From positions 124,001 through 188,000 of the forward strand of contig CAZKEF010000001.1 in assembly GCA_964551735.1 (NCBI GenBank): a stretch of 64,000 nt of DNA. The letters are read 5' to 3'. Both the position numbers and the translations under genes were made by a program. Of the stretch, positions 7,549 through 16,207 are shown one piece after another; positions within the stretch are counted from its first letter, which is position 1; each line of letters opens with the position of its first letter. The notes under the pieces were generated by a model, which was given only the letters and a program-made list of their open reading frames with translations, had not been told where the DNA came from and ran no database searches. This DNA comes from DAOUAT01 sp964551735 (GTDB lineage Bacteria > Chloroflexota > Anaerolineae > CG2-30-64-16).

Positions 7549-9824
7549 AGCGACACTGGTGGAACAGCCTGCGGGTCAGGATCATCGCCTGGTCTTTCGT
7601 GCCCACCGTGATCATCCTCTCAGCGGTGGCCTGGTTCACTTTTTACTCCTACCAATCAGTGATCGGCGATCAGGCCGTCAAGCAAGACTGGGCGGTTGTC
7701 CAATCAAAGACCAAACCGCTCTTTGAGGCCTTCGTTGACTTGGCCAATCCCACGCTGATCCGAGCACTCCTGCAGATCGATCTCAGAAAAGAGGATCCCC
7801 TCGAGGTCCGAGCTCAGACTATCCTTGACCAGACGCCGGGCCTCGACATTTTCGACGGCGGCATCTACTTTGTGGAGCAACAGGGAAAGGTCTACAAAAC
7901 GTGGCCGGAGCAGCCGGACGTCCTGGGCCAGGACTGGTCGGGCACCCCCCACTTTCGTTTTGTGATCGATCACCCGGGCAGGGCCGCAGACACCGATCTC
8001 AGACATATCGAGTCCAGCGGGAAGGAGATCCTTTGCTCGACGGTGGCACAGAACGGCCCGCGGGGTGAATTCGTGGGTGCCGCTTATTTCTGTTTCACTG
8101 TCTATCCGGCCACGCAGAACGCCTACTACGAAGCATTCCGCAAAGCGTTTGAAGTCGCGGGTCTGGGCCCGAATTCATACATAATTGATGGGAACCAACG
8201 CATCATTTTTTCCCTGGATCCGTCCCAAATGGGCAAGGATCTGTCTGGAGAAGCTTACCTTCAACAGCTTCTTCAGGGGCAAAGCGCGAGTAGACGGTTC
8301 CGCAAAGGGCAAGAAGATGTGTTGGTCAGCTATGCCCCGGTGTGGGCTTTTTCCAGCAACCTGGTGCTCTGGAATCTCATCAAAGAGGAAAGCTGGGCTG
8401 ATGTCATGCGGCCTTCCCTGCCCTACCGGCAGCTCTTGCTCGTCCTGCTGGCGTTGGGCGTGGTCGTGCCGGTGCTGGTGACCGCCTACGGCGTCAGACA
8501 CATCACCGTTCCCATCCAGAAGTTGATCCAGACCTCCAAGCAGGTAACCGCGGGCCAGTTCGAGCACCGCATCGAGGTCAAGACAGGTGACGAGGTCGAG
8601 GCGCTGGCCGACCAGTTCAACTTGATGTCGGCAGAACTGGGCGATTCCTATGCTTCGCTGGAGAAAAAAGTCGCCGAGCGCACCCATGAATTGGCCACAC
8701 TCAACGCCATCGCTGCGCGTGTGAGCAGTTCGCTCGATCTCAACGAGATCATGGCGGACGCGCTGGAGCGAATCATGGAACTGACCGGGATGGAGCATGG
8801 CGTCGCTTATCGCATTGCGGGCGGCGAAGGCGGCGCGGAGGAAGCTCATCTCCGCGTGATGGCATATCGCGGGCTGCCACCCACCTTTGCCGATCTAGGC
8901 GATGGGTTGCCCTTGAGTCAGAGCGCCGCCGGCGTTGCAGGCCGCCGCGGTGAACCCGTGATCTGGACACTGGCGGAGTTGCCTACGGAAAGCGGTGTGA
9001 GAGAGAGAATCGCGACTTTAGGGGTTGAGCAGGTCATTGCGATTCCGCTGATGGCCAAAGATAGATTGGTCGGATCGCTCAATCTCAGCACGAATCGAAG
9101 CCGGGCCTTTTCGCCGGAGCAGGTCGCACTCTTGAAGACGGTTGGGCAGCAGATCGGCGTGGCTGTTGAGAATGCCCGCTTGTACGAACAGGCTCAACAT
9201 ACAGCTGTTGCGGCCGAGCGAAACCGACTGGCTCGCGAGCTCCATGATGCCGTCACGCAAACCCTTTTCTCCGCCAATCTCATCGCCGATGTGATCCCCC
9301 GGATCTGGAAACGCAATCCCCAAGAGGGCATGCAGAGCCTGGAAGAGCTGCGCCAGTTGACGCGTGGTGCACTGGCAGAGATGCGGACATTGCTGTTGGA
9401 GATGCGGCCCGAATCTCTGGAGCGGTCCGATCTCAAGTCCCTCCTCACCCAACTGGCCGATGCCTTTGTCGGGCGCGTCCGCATCCCGGTGGCCCTGACG
9501 ATCGAGGGAGAGTGCGAGCTGACCCATGATGTGAAGCTGGTCTTCTACCGCGTTGCCCAGGAAGCCCTGAACAACATCGCCAAGCATGCGGGCGCCCGGC
9601 AGGTCGAGCTGCGCCTGGAATGCCAGGCCGGTCAGATGACCCTCTCTATCAGAGACGATGGATTGGGTTTTGAGCCCGGCTCACTCCCCCCGGGACACAT
9701 GGGGGTCGCGATCATGCGCGAGCGGGCCAACGCGATCGGGGCCAGCCTGGCGATCGAAAGCCAGGCCGGCCGGGGAACAACCGTGACACTGGACTGGAAA
9801 TCGGCAGGGAAGGGCTTGCCCTGA
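7545..9824 (+). CDS. Membrane sensor histidine kinase (NarX/LiaS type, HAMP-GAF)
   Basis: A 759-residue kinase. Membrane helices lie near residues 10-32 and 297-318, flanking an extracytoplasmic sensor region of about 260 residues (Cache-like by size and layout). A HAMP linker follows at about 320-375, then a coiled coil, a GAF domain (about 395-540), a HisKA_3 dimerisation domain with the phospho-acceptor His567 in ELHDAVTQ, and an HATPase_c domain (EALNNIAKHA N-box; DDGLGF G-box). The ligand is unknown. The partner is the response regulator that follows. The last codons and the stop lie in a short repeat (see 9816-9860). The start overlaps the MalT relic stop as ATGA. Confidence 0.92.
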   Translation: MKRHWWNSLRVRIIAWSFVPTVIILSAVAWFTFYSYQSVIGDQAVKQDWAVVQSKTKPLFEAFVDLANPTLIRALLQIDLRKEDPLEVRAQTILDQTPGLDIFDGGIYFVEQQGKVYKTWPEQPDVLGQDWSGTPHFRFVIDHPGRAADTDLRHIESSGKEILCSTVAQNGPRGEFVGAAYFCFTVYPATQNAYYEAFRKAFEVAGLGPNSYIIDGNQRIIFSLDPSQMGKDLSGEAYLQQLLQGQSASRRFRKGQEDVLVSYAPVWAFSSNLVLWNLIKEESWADVMRPSLPYRQLLLVLLALGVVVPVLVTAYGVRHITVPIQKLIQTSKQVTAGQFEHRIEVKTGDEVEALADQFNLMSAELGDSYASLEKKVAERTHELATLNAIAARVSSSLDLNEIMADALERIMELTGMEHGVAYRIAGGEGGAEEAHLRVMAYRGLPPTFADLGDGLPLSQSAAGVAGRRGEPVIWTLAELPTESGVRERIATLGVEQVIAIPLMAKDRLVGSLNLSTNRSRAFSPEQVALLKTVGQQIGVAVENARLYEQAQHTAVAAERNRLARELHDAVTQTLFSANLIADVIPRIWKRNPQEGMQSLEELRQLTRGALAEMRTLLLEMRPESLERSDLKSLLTQLADAFVGRVRIPVALTIEGECELTHDVKLVFYRVAQEALNNIAKHAGARQVELRLECQAGQMTLSIRDDGLGFEPGSLPPGHMGVAIMRERANAIGASLAIESQAGRGTTVTLDWKSAGKGLP

Positions 9825-9860
9825 GTGCAGCAAAGGACCTGCCCTGAGTGGAGCGAAGGA
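9816..9860. repeat. Tandem TGCCCTGAGTG repeat between kinase and regulator
   Basis: Two degenerate units (TTGCCCTGAGTGCAGCAAAGG and CTGCCCTGAGTGGAGCGAAGG) lie in tandem. They match, reversed, the CCCTTCGACTTCGCTCAGGG element at 27681. The first unit supplies the kinase stop TGA (9822-9824) and the second supplies the likely Shine-Dalgarno of the response regulator. Confidence 0.6.
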
Positions 9861-9869
9861 ACGGCGCCG

Positions 9870-10514
9870 ATGAACACTCCTCAGACGATCCGCGTGATGC
9901 TGGTGGACGATCACAACGTGGTGCGCAGCGGCCTGGTCACCTTCTTGCGGGCCTACGACGACTTCGAGCTGGTGGGCGAGGCCAGAAACGGCCAGGAGGC
10001 AGTCAACCTGTGCCGTCGGTCCGTGCCCGACGTGATCCTGATGGATCTGAAGATGCCGGAGATGGATGGCATAGCGGCCACGCGCGCCATCCTGGCCGCC
10101 CACCCGGATGTGCGCATCATCGCCATGACCAGCTTTGAAGAAGAGGAGCTTGTCCATGGCGTGCTGGCAGCGGGAGCGATCAGCTACCTGCTCAAGAACG
10201 TGACTTCCGATGAGCTGGCCAAGGCCATCAGGGATGCCGTCTCGGGCCGATCAACCCTGGCTCCCGAAGCCGCCAGGGTGCTTGTCCAGGCAACGCGCCC
10301 GCCGAAGCAGCCGTGGCAGGAATTGACCGAGCGAGAGCGGGAGGTCTTGAGCCTCGTTGTGCAGGGTCAAAGCAATCAACAGATCGCCGAAGCCTTGGTC
10401 GTCAGCGTCGCCACGGTCAAGGCCCATGTCAGCAGCATCCTCGCCAAGCTACAGGTCTCCAGCCGGACGGAGGCCATCGCGTACGCGGTCAAGCACAAGA
10501 TCGTTTCTTTGTAG
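9870..10514 (+). CDS. NarL/LiaR-family response regulator
   Basis: A 214-residue protein with an N-terminal receiver domain (acidic pair in LVDDHNVVRSG, phospho-acceptor Asp59 in LMDLKMPEMDG, conserved Lys in LLKNVT) and a C-terminal LuxR-type HTH (LTEREREVLSLVVQGQSNQQIAEAL ... TVKAHVSSILAKLQVSSRTEAI; the first part spans two motifs). It is the obvious partner of the kinase just upstream. The frame is open to 9825, but ATG 9870 is chosen because it follows GAGCGAAGGA and starts the receiver fold. Targets are unknown; the small membrane gene at 10530 is a possible one. Confidence 0.92.
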   Translation: MNTPQTIRVMLVDDHNVVRSGLVTFLRAYDDFELVGEARNGQEAVNLCRRSVPDVILMDLKMPEMDGIAATRAILAAHPDVRIIAMTSFEEEELVHGVLAAGAISYLLKNVTSDELAKAIRDAVSGRSTLAPEAARVLVQATRPPKQPWQELTEREREVLSLVVQGQSNQQIAEALVVSVATVKAHVSSILAKLQVSSRTEAIAYAVKHKIVSL

Positions 10515-10529
10515 ACGGAGTATTCCACT

Positions 10530-10865
10530 ATGAACCGCTCAGTGCTGTGTGGTGTCAGATCTATCGGGATTGGCGTGGCGGTCGGGGCTTTCAGTGCCCT
10601 GCTGATCTGGTTGTCGGAAAACGAGTACGACTTTCCCAAAAGCTTCTGGGCAATTGCGGAACAAGTGTCGATGCTTTCCGCTTGCGTCGTTGGGCCGACC
10701 GCATTGACTGGTCTGGTATTCGGGATAATTGGCGTTGTGTCTGGCATCAGGCTACGTTCCTGGCTCGGATGCCTCTCGTCGGTTGTGGGATTTGTCTTGG
10801 TTCTCGTGGTCTCCTTCGCCTACCTGATGGGATGGACGTATACCGGTCCCTTTCGCCGCTGGTAG
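10530..10865 (+). CDS. Small membrane protein of unknown function
   Basis: A 111-residue product with three hydrophobic stretches (about residues 12-28, 48-72 and 78-102), so probably three membrane helices. No family was recognised. It starts 15 bp after the response regulator with GGAG upstream and ends before a strong terminator, so it is probably the last gene of the two-component operon. Confidence 0.6.
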   Translation: MNRSVLCGVRSIGIGVAVGAFSALLIWLSENEYDFPKSFWAIAEQVSMLSACVVGPTALTGLVFGIIGVVSGIRLRSWLGCLSSVVGFVLVLVVSFAYLMGWTYTGPFRRW

Positions 10866-10982
10866 CTCAGGCGCCTCCTGTCAAGAACGGCAGGCGGCGA
10901 TTTTCGGGGGAGAGTATCCTACTTTGGTATAGGACAAGCACGCCATTGGTATAAGCCAAAATACAATCCAGAGTCTACCCCC

Positions 10983-11022
10983 AAACTCCTCGGCGGATGG
11001 ATGCGCCCGAGGAGTTTTTCTT
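10983..11022 (+). terminator. Rho-independent terminator after the two-component operon
   Basis: AAACTCCTCGG (10983-10993) pairs with CCGAGGAGTTT (11007-11017) around a 13-nt loop and is followed by a T-rich run. The interval 10866-10982 otherwise holds two TTGGTATA direct repeats of unclear meaning. Confidence 0.85.
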
Positions 11023-11066
11023 TTATAGTGGTCGCAGAGTAGAGGTAGATGTAGGAGCACAACGGT

Positions 11067-11492
11067 ATGAACCATCTCGTTTTTCTGAATGCCCAGGCTG
11101 GGGAGCTGGAGAGAATTCTGAGCGGCGTCAAGACCATGCTCGTGAAGGAACTCGATCCTGCACAGGACGCGGCGCGGCCCGTGCGCCCGGGTGACAGCCT
11201 CTACTTCCTGAGGGACAAGGATGACTGCGCCGTGCGCGTGAAAGCAACCGTCGTGCGCGTTCTGTACTGCGCCGGCGGCCAGGCCGAAGATCTATCCTTG
11301 ATCTTGAAAGAGTTGCAGCCCAGGCTCCAACTCACCGAGGCACAGTACAATCATTGGGCCGCAAAGCAGCAGGCACTGCTGGTTGAGTTTGTGTCCGCTC
11401 AAAAGATCAGCGTGATCCAGGTTGCACCGGAGAAGACCGCAGACCGGTCGGACTGGATTGCTTTGGAGGATTTCAGTCTTGTTACGCCATAG
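11067..11492 (+). CDS. ASCH-like domain protein
   Basis: A 141-residue soluble protein. The N-terminal half (LERILSGVKTMLVKEL ... VRPGDSLYFLRDK ... VRVKATVVRVL) has the order of features seen in ASCH domains: K-T after a helix, a G-D-x-L-x-F turn, and a beta strand with V-x-A-x-V. ASCH proteins are thought to bind RNA or nucleotides, but function here is unproven. AGGAG lies before the ATG. It is followed closely by the CPBP-ABC operon and may be its first gene. The call could be wrong if the similarity is only structural. Confidence 0.5.
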   Translation: MNHLVFLNAQAGELERILSGVKTMLVKELDPAQDAARPVRPGDSLYFLRDKDDCAVRVKATVVRVLYCAGGQAEDLSLILKELQPRLQLTEAQYNHWAAKQQALLVEFVSAQKISVIQVAPEKTADRSDWIALEDFSLVTP

Positions 11493-11547
11493 GAGGTTTT
11501 CCGTGAACAGCCAACTTCCACTCCAAAATGCAGGAAAGGGGGTCCCT

Positions 11548-12684
11548 ATGTTTGACAAGAAAGGCGTCTTCTGGTTTCTCGGCCTCACCTTCGGCCTGAC
11601 CTACCTGATCGACCTGGTCATCTACCTGCGCGGCGGTCTGACCAGTCCAGGATGGTACAACGCTATCTGGCTGACGGGGATGTTGCCTGCCTTCAGCGCC
11701 ATCCTGCTCGGGTTGTTCTTCCTCCCCGCGAGCCCCATCTACCACAAGCGGCCCGCCGGCCGGGGACGGTGGTTCTACTACTTCTTCCTGCTGTACACGG
11801 CCATCATCGCTATCGGCGTGATCAGCATCTGGCTGGTTCCATCGGATCGAACGATCGAGCTGGTCACCATCGCCCCCCAGTTTGTGATGATTGCAGGGCT
11901 GCTCCTGCTCGTCGTGCTCCGCTTCACCGCAGGTCGCGAGGCCATGGCTCGCGTCTGGCTTTCGTGGGGCAACTGGCGCTACTGGCTGCTCTTTGGCCTG
12001 GCATACGTTGCTTTTTACGTCCTGCAGCCGGCGCTCAATGCCCTCTTCGGCCTGGGCCCGTCAGAAATGGTGCTTAGACCCGCTCCGCAGGGCTCCAACC
12101 CGTATCTATACACGATCCTTACCGCAGGGGGGACGGTGCTGCTTGGCTCGGTTCTGTCGATCGTCAACCTGTTCGGCGAGGAATACGGCTGGCGGGGATA
12201 TCTGCAAAGCGAGCTGTTCAAGCTGGGCCGGGTGCGCGGCGCCCTCCTGCTGGGCGTGATCTGGGGCGCCTATCACTGGCCGGTCATCCTCATGGGCTGG
12301 AACTATCCGGGTTATCCGCTGCCCGGCCTGCTGCTGATGGTGCTTTATTGCACCACCGAAGGGATCGTGCTGAGCTACGCCGTGCTCAAGTCGGGCAGTG
12401 TTCTGCTGGCTGCCTTCCTGCACGCCGTCGGTAACGTGATTATGTCGCCTATTGTGGAGATGGGCTTCATGCCGTTCAACAGGGTTTTTACCTTTTTCAA
12501 CGGCATTTACGGGATCGCGACTCTGGCCATCATCGCCTTTTTCATCCTGCGCGACCCTATCTGGCGGGAGAAGGGCGGCAACCTGGCCCAACCCGCGCCT
12601 GCACCGGCTGATGTAGCTTTGTCTGAATATCCCGCAGCGGTCGAGAAAGCCGCTGACCAGACCCGACTTGGTACCGCCTCGTGA
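11548..12684 (+). CDS. CPBP-family intramembrane glutamic protease
   Basis: A 378-residue, roughly eight-helix membrane protein with the CPBP (Abi/Rce1-like) motifs: EEYGWRGYL (motif 1, Glu-Glu...Arg), IWGAYHWP (motif 2, His) and FLHAVGN (motif 3, His). In other bacteria such proteins process or protect against small peptides. Start ATG 11548 follows AGGAAAGGGG; a longer frame reaches 11422 but overlaps the previous gene. It sits 15 bp before the first ABC ATPase, so it is probably cotranscribed with the exporter genes. The C-terminal tail of about 35 residues is Ala/Pro-rich. Confidence 0.88.
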   Translation: MFDKKGVFWFLGLTFGLTYLIDLVIYLRGGLTSPGWYNAIWLTGMLPAFSAILLGLFFLPASPIYHKRPAGRGRWFYYFFLLYTAIIAIGVISIWLVPSDRTIELVTIAPQFVMIAGLLLLVVLRFTAGREAMARVWLSWGNWRYWLLFGLAYVAFYVLQPALNALFGLGPSEMVLRPAPQGSNPYLYTILTAGGTVLLGSVLSIVNLFGEEYGWRGYLQSELFKLGRVRGALLLGVIWGAYHWPVILMGWNYPGYPLPGLLLMVLYCTTEGIVLSYAVLKSGSVLLAAFLHAVGNVIMSPIVEMGFMPFNRVFTFFNGIYGIATLAIIAFFILRDPIWREKGGNLAQPAPAPADVALSEYPAAVEKAADQTRLGTAS

Positions 12685-12699
12685 AAGGAGCGAAGCGAA

Positions 12700-13596
12700 A
12701 TGAAACCCTCTGATTCTTTGGTGCTGGAAACTCGTGACCTGAGCAAGGCCTACAAGGGGGTGCAGGCCCTCAAGGATTTCGACCTGAAACTGACCCCGGG
12801 CATCCTCGGCCTGTTGGGCCCCAACGGGGCAGGCAAGTCCACCCTGATGCGCATGCTGGCAACCATCACCACCCCCACCGAGGGGACCATCCTGTGGAAC
12901 GGCCAGGATGTGGTCAAAGATCCGGAGGCGCTGCGTTCGGTGCTGGGCTACCTGCCGCAGGACTTCGGCGTCTACCCCAACCTGTCGGCTCAGGAGTTCC
13001 TCGAATACATGGCAGCCATCAAGGGCATGAGCGGCGAAAAGGCCCGCCGGAAGATCTCCGGCCTACTGGACCTGGTCAACCTGCGCGACGCGGCCCGCAG
13101 GCCGCTGGGCGGCTATTCCGGCGGGATGCGCCAGCGCGTGGGCATCGCCCAGGCGCTGCTGAACGATCCGCAGCTATTGATCGTGGACGAGCCGACCGTG
13201 GGGCTGGACCCCGAGGAGCGGGTGCGCTTCCGCAACCTGCTCTCGGATCTGGCCGGCGAACGGATCGTCATCCTCTCCACGCATATCGTCTCGGATGTGG
13301 AGTCAACCGCCACGGACATCGCCATCATCCACAAGGGACATCTGAAAATCCGCGCCCAGCCGGAACAACTGCTCAAACAGATGGAAGGCTCCGTGTGGGA
13401 ATGGATGGCCACCAGCCAGGAGCTGCCCGCGCTCAAACAGCAGTTCCTGGTCAGCGGCACGATCCGGCGCATGGATGGGGTTGAGGTGCGAGCAGTGTCC
13501 GCGACACAGCCCTGCTCACAGGCCCGGCCGGTGACGCCCAACCTGGAGGATGTGTACCTCGCGACAGTGGCGCAGCGTCAAGGAGGTCCGGCATGA
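12700..13596 (+). CDS. ABC transporter ATP-binding protein (exporter type)
   Basis: A 298-residue ATPase with Walker A GPNGAGKST, the Q-loop near YLPQDFG, signature YSGGMRQR, Walker B LLIVDEPTVGLDP and an H-loop STHI. The ~75-residue C-terminal extension is typical of ABC-2 exporter ATPases. AAGGAGCGAAGCG precedes the ATG. The stop overlaps the next start as ATGA (13593-13596), so it pairs with the permease at 13593. Confidence 0.93.
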   Translation: MKPSDSLVLETRDLSKAYKGVQALKDFDLKLTPGILGLLGPNGAGKSTLMRMLATITTPTEGTILWNGQDVVKDPEALRSVLGYLPQDFGVYPNLSAQEFLEYMAAIKGMSGEKARRKISGLLDLVNLRDAARRPLGGYSGGMRQRVGIAQALLNDPQLLIVDEPTVGLDPEERVRFRNLLSDLAGERIVILSTHIVSDVESTATDIAIIHKGHLKIRAQPEQLLKQMEGSVWEWMATSQELPALKQQFLVSGTIRRMDGVEVRAVSATQPCSQARPVTPNLEDVYLATVAQRQGGPA

Positions 13597-15218
13597 AAAC
13601 CCTACGCGTCCTCTACCACCTGGCACTGGCCGATTTCTACGAGCGCACCCGGCGTTCCCGCTTTCTGCTGACCCTGGCGGCCGTCATCGTCATGGGTGTG
13701 CTGGTCAACAACGGCACGTTGTTCCTGGCCCTGACGCCGGGCGACGCGCACTTGCCAGGATATCGAGGCGAATTCAACTCGGCCTGGATCGGCACGATGA
13801 CCGTACTGATCATCAACTTCCTCCTGAGCCTGTTCAGCTTTTACCTGGTCAACGACTGCATCGAGCGCGACACCCGCACAGGCGTGGGGCAGATCATCGC
13901 CACCACACCGGTGCGGCGGGTGACTTACCTGGTCGGGAAGTGGATCAGCAACATGGCGGTGCTCTTCGTGCTGGTGCTGATCCTGACGGCTGCGGCGGCG
14001 ATCATGGTGCTGCTCAAACGGGAAGCCGCTCTGGACCTGGGAGCCCTGGTGATGCCGTTCTTCGCCGTCGCGCTCCCCTGCATGGCGCTGATCGCCGCGC
14101 TCGCTGTAGTGTTCGAGACCGTGCCCTGGCTGCGCGGTGCGGTGGGCAACGCCCTCTACTTCTTCCTGTGGATCGCCTTACTCCTGGCCTCGTTTCAACG
14201 GTGGGAGGCGCTGCCCCTCCTCAGGGACCCGATAGGCATTGGCGTCTTTCGCGCGTCCCTGTACGCGGGGGCCCGCGCGGCCTTTCCCAACGAAACGATC
14301 AGTGGGATGAGCATCGGGATACCCATCGCTGGCAGCCAATACAAGGTCTTCGACTGGCCCGGGCTGGCCTGGGTGCCGGGCAGCGCGGGCGGGCAGTGGC
14401 TGTGGGCGGTCTTCGGCCTGGCACTGATCCTGCTCTCGGCGCTCTGGTTCGCGCGCTTCGACCCCTCGCGGGAAGGGCTGCGGCGCACGCGGGAGCAGAC
14501 CGGGGAAGCCAAAGAAGGCGAGCCGGCAGCGCCGCGGAAGAAAGCTCTCGGCGCCGCGCTGCTCGAACGTCTCTCGCCTGTCTCCAGACTGGCGGAACTG
14601 TTCGACCTTTCGCCGCTCGTCTCAAGACTGGCCCAGGTGAACCCCTTCCTGGGGGTGCTGTTTGCCGAGCTGCGCCTGCTGCTCAACGGCCGCCGCTGGT
14701 GGTGGTGGCTCGTCATGGCCGGGTTGAACATCGCCATCCTCATCGCCCCGTTCTCGATGGCGAAGTCATACCTGCTGCCCATCGCCTGGCTGTGGCCGCT
14801 GCCCATCTGGTCTGAGATGGGCAACCGCGAGCGGAAGAAGAACACCTACCAGATGGTCTTTTCTTCGAGTCGCCCGGTGCTGCGCCAGCTTCCGGCTGCC
14901 TGGCTGGCCGGCATCCTGGCGACGGTGCTGTTCGGCATTGGTGGGGCGGTGCTTTTCCTCGTGCACGGCGACCTGCCCGGCCTGGCCGGGTGGGCCGGCG
15001 CAGTGATCTTCGTCCCCACCCTGGCCCTGGCGCTGGGCGTCACCTCCTCCGGCAGCCGGGTCTTTGAGGTGGCTTACGTGATCTGGTGGTACCTCGGCCC
15101 GCTGCAAAAGATGGCGGGAACCGACTTCATCAGCGGACCGCCTCTGGTCTACCTGCTGGCGGCCGCCGGGCTGCTGCTGCTCTCCGCGTTCTGGCGGGGC
15201 AGGCAGGTGCGGGTATAG
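13593..15218 (+). CDS. ABC-2 type multi-spanning permease
   Basis: A 541-residue membrane protein with two groups of about six hydrophobic helices (residues ~20-275 and ~355-540), separated by a charged cytoplasmic segment. The arrangement resembles a large ABC-2 exporter permease. The substrate is unknown. It is translationally coupled to the ATPase before it and followed by a second ATPase-permease pair, so the four proteins may form one or two exporters. Confidence 0.82.
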   Translation: MKTLRVLYHLALADFYERTRRSRFLLTLAAVIVMGVLVNNGTLFLALTPGDAHLPGYRGEFNSAWIGTMTVLIINFLLSLFSFYLVNDCIERDTRTGVGQIIATTPVRRVTYLVGKWISNMAVLFVLVLILTAAAAIMVLLKREAALDLGALVMPFFAVALPCMALIAALAVVFETVPWLRGAVGNALYFFLWIALLLASFQRWEALPLLRDPIGIGVFRASLYAGARAAFPNETISGMSIGIPIAGSQYKVFDWPGLAWVPGSAGGQWLWAVFGLALILLSALWFARFDPSREGLRRTREQTGEAKEGEPAAPRKKALGAALLERLSPVSRLAELFDLSPLVSRLAQVNPFLGVLFAELRLLLNGRRWWWWLVMAGLNIAILIAPFSMAKSYLLPIAWLWPLPIWSEMGNRERKKNTYQMVFSSSRPVLRQLPAAWLAGILATVLFGIGGAVLFLVHGDLPGLAGWAGAVIFVPTLALALGVTSSGSRVFEVAYVIWWYLGPLQKMAGTDFISGPPLVYLLAAAGLLLLSAFWRGRQVRV

Positions 15219-15241
15219 AGTTCAGGAAAGGAGCTGGGAAA

Positions 15242-16207
15242 ATGGACCCCTGCAATTCGCCGGTAATCGAAACACACAACCTGAGCAAGACCTACCGAGG
15301 GGTGCAGGCCCTGACGGGCCTCAACCTGACGGTCCCGCAGCACTCGATCTTCGGCTTCCTGGGGCCGAACGGCGCAGGCAAGACGACGACGATGAAACTG
15401 CTGCTGGGCCTCATCCGGCCGACGAGCGGCGGCGGCACGGTGTTCGGCCAGGACATCGTCCGCGACAGCGTTGCCATCCGCAGCCGCGTCGGGTATCTGC
15501 CCCAACAGCCCCGCTTTGGGGATCACATGAGCGCCCGCGAGGCGCTGGACTTCACGGCTCGCTTCTTCTTCAGCGGCCCTCGGGCCAAGATCGAGGCGAG
15601 GGTGGAGGAGATGCTGGAGCTGGTTGGCCTGGAGGACAAAGCCGATCGACCGGTGAACGGTTTCTCGGGCGGCGAGCGCCAGCGCCTGGGGCTGGCCCTG
15701 GCGCAGGTCAACTACCCTGACCTGCTCGTCCTGGACGAGCCGGCCTCGGCCCTGGACCCCATCGGCCGCCACGACGTCCTGGAGGTGATGGAGCGGCTGC
15801 GGGCGCACACCACCATCTTCTACTCGACCCACATCCTCAATGATGTGCAACAGGTGAGCGACACGGTGGCCATCCTCAACCGCGGCAAGCTGGTGGCCCA
15901 GGGGCCCATCGAGACCCTGCTGGCCGGGGGCGGCGCGCCGGTCTACACCCTGTCGCTGAAGGGCGATGGCAGCCGCGCCCTGGCCCGCATCCGGGCCTTG
16001 CCGTGGGTGTCCGGCGTCCGCGAGACGGCGCGCAACGGTCATGTGACCTGGGAGATCAGCGTCACCGACGGGGGGGCCGCCGAGGCCCAACTGCTGGGCC
16101 AGGTGCTGGCCGGCGAGGCGCTTACCGTCGTCGAGTTCAGCCGCAAGAAATATGAGCTGGAAGAGATCTTCATGAGCATTGTCGAAGGAGGACAAGATGG
16201 TCGCTAA
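15242..16207 (+). CDS. ABC transporter ATP-binding protein (exporter type)
   Basis: A 321-residue ATPase with Walker A GPNGAGKTTT, Q-loop YLPQQPRFG, signature FSGGERQR, Walker B LLVLDEPASALDP and H-loop STHI. The start ATG 15242 has GGAAAGGAG upstream; the longer frame back to 15086 is in the previous gene. The C-terminal part (~95 residues) is the variable domain of CcmA/NatA-like ATPases. It overlaps the next permease by 11 nt. Confidence 0.93.
   Translation: MDPCNSPVIETHNLSKTYRGVQALTGLNLTVPQHSIFGFLGPNGAGKTTTMKLLLGLIRPTSGGGTVFGQDIVRDSVAIRSRVGYLPQQPRFGDHMSAREALDFTARFFFSGPRAKIEARVEEMLELVGLEDKADRPVNGFSGGERQRLGLALAQVNYPDLLVLDEPASALDPIGRHDVLEVMERLRAHTTIFYSTHILNDVQQVSDTVAILNRGKLVAQGPIETLLAGGGAPVYTLSLKGDGSRALARIRALPWVSGVRETARNGHVTWEISVTDGGAAEAQLLGQVLAGEALTVVEFSRKKYELEEIFMSIVEGGQDGR

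Noticed and set aside
10924..10955. Two TTGGTATA direct repeats, possible promoter
   Set aside because: Spacing to a usable -10 is about 20 bp, and the site lies before a terminator, so no promoter is called.
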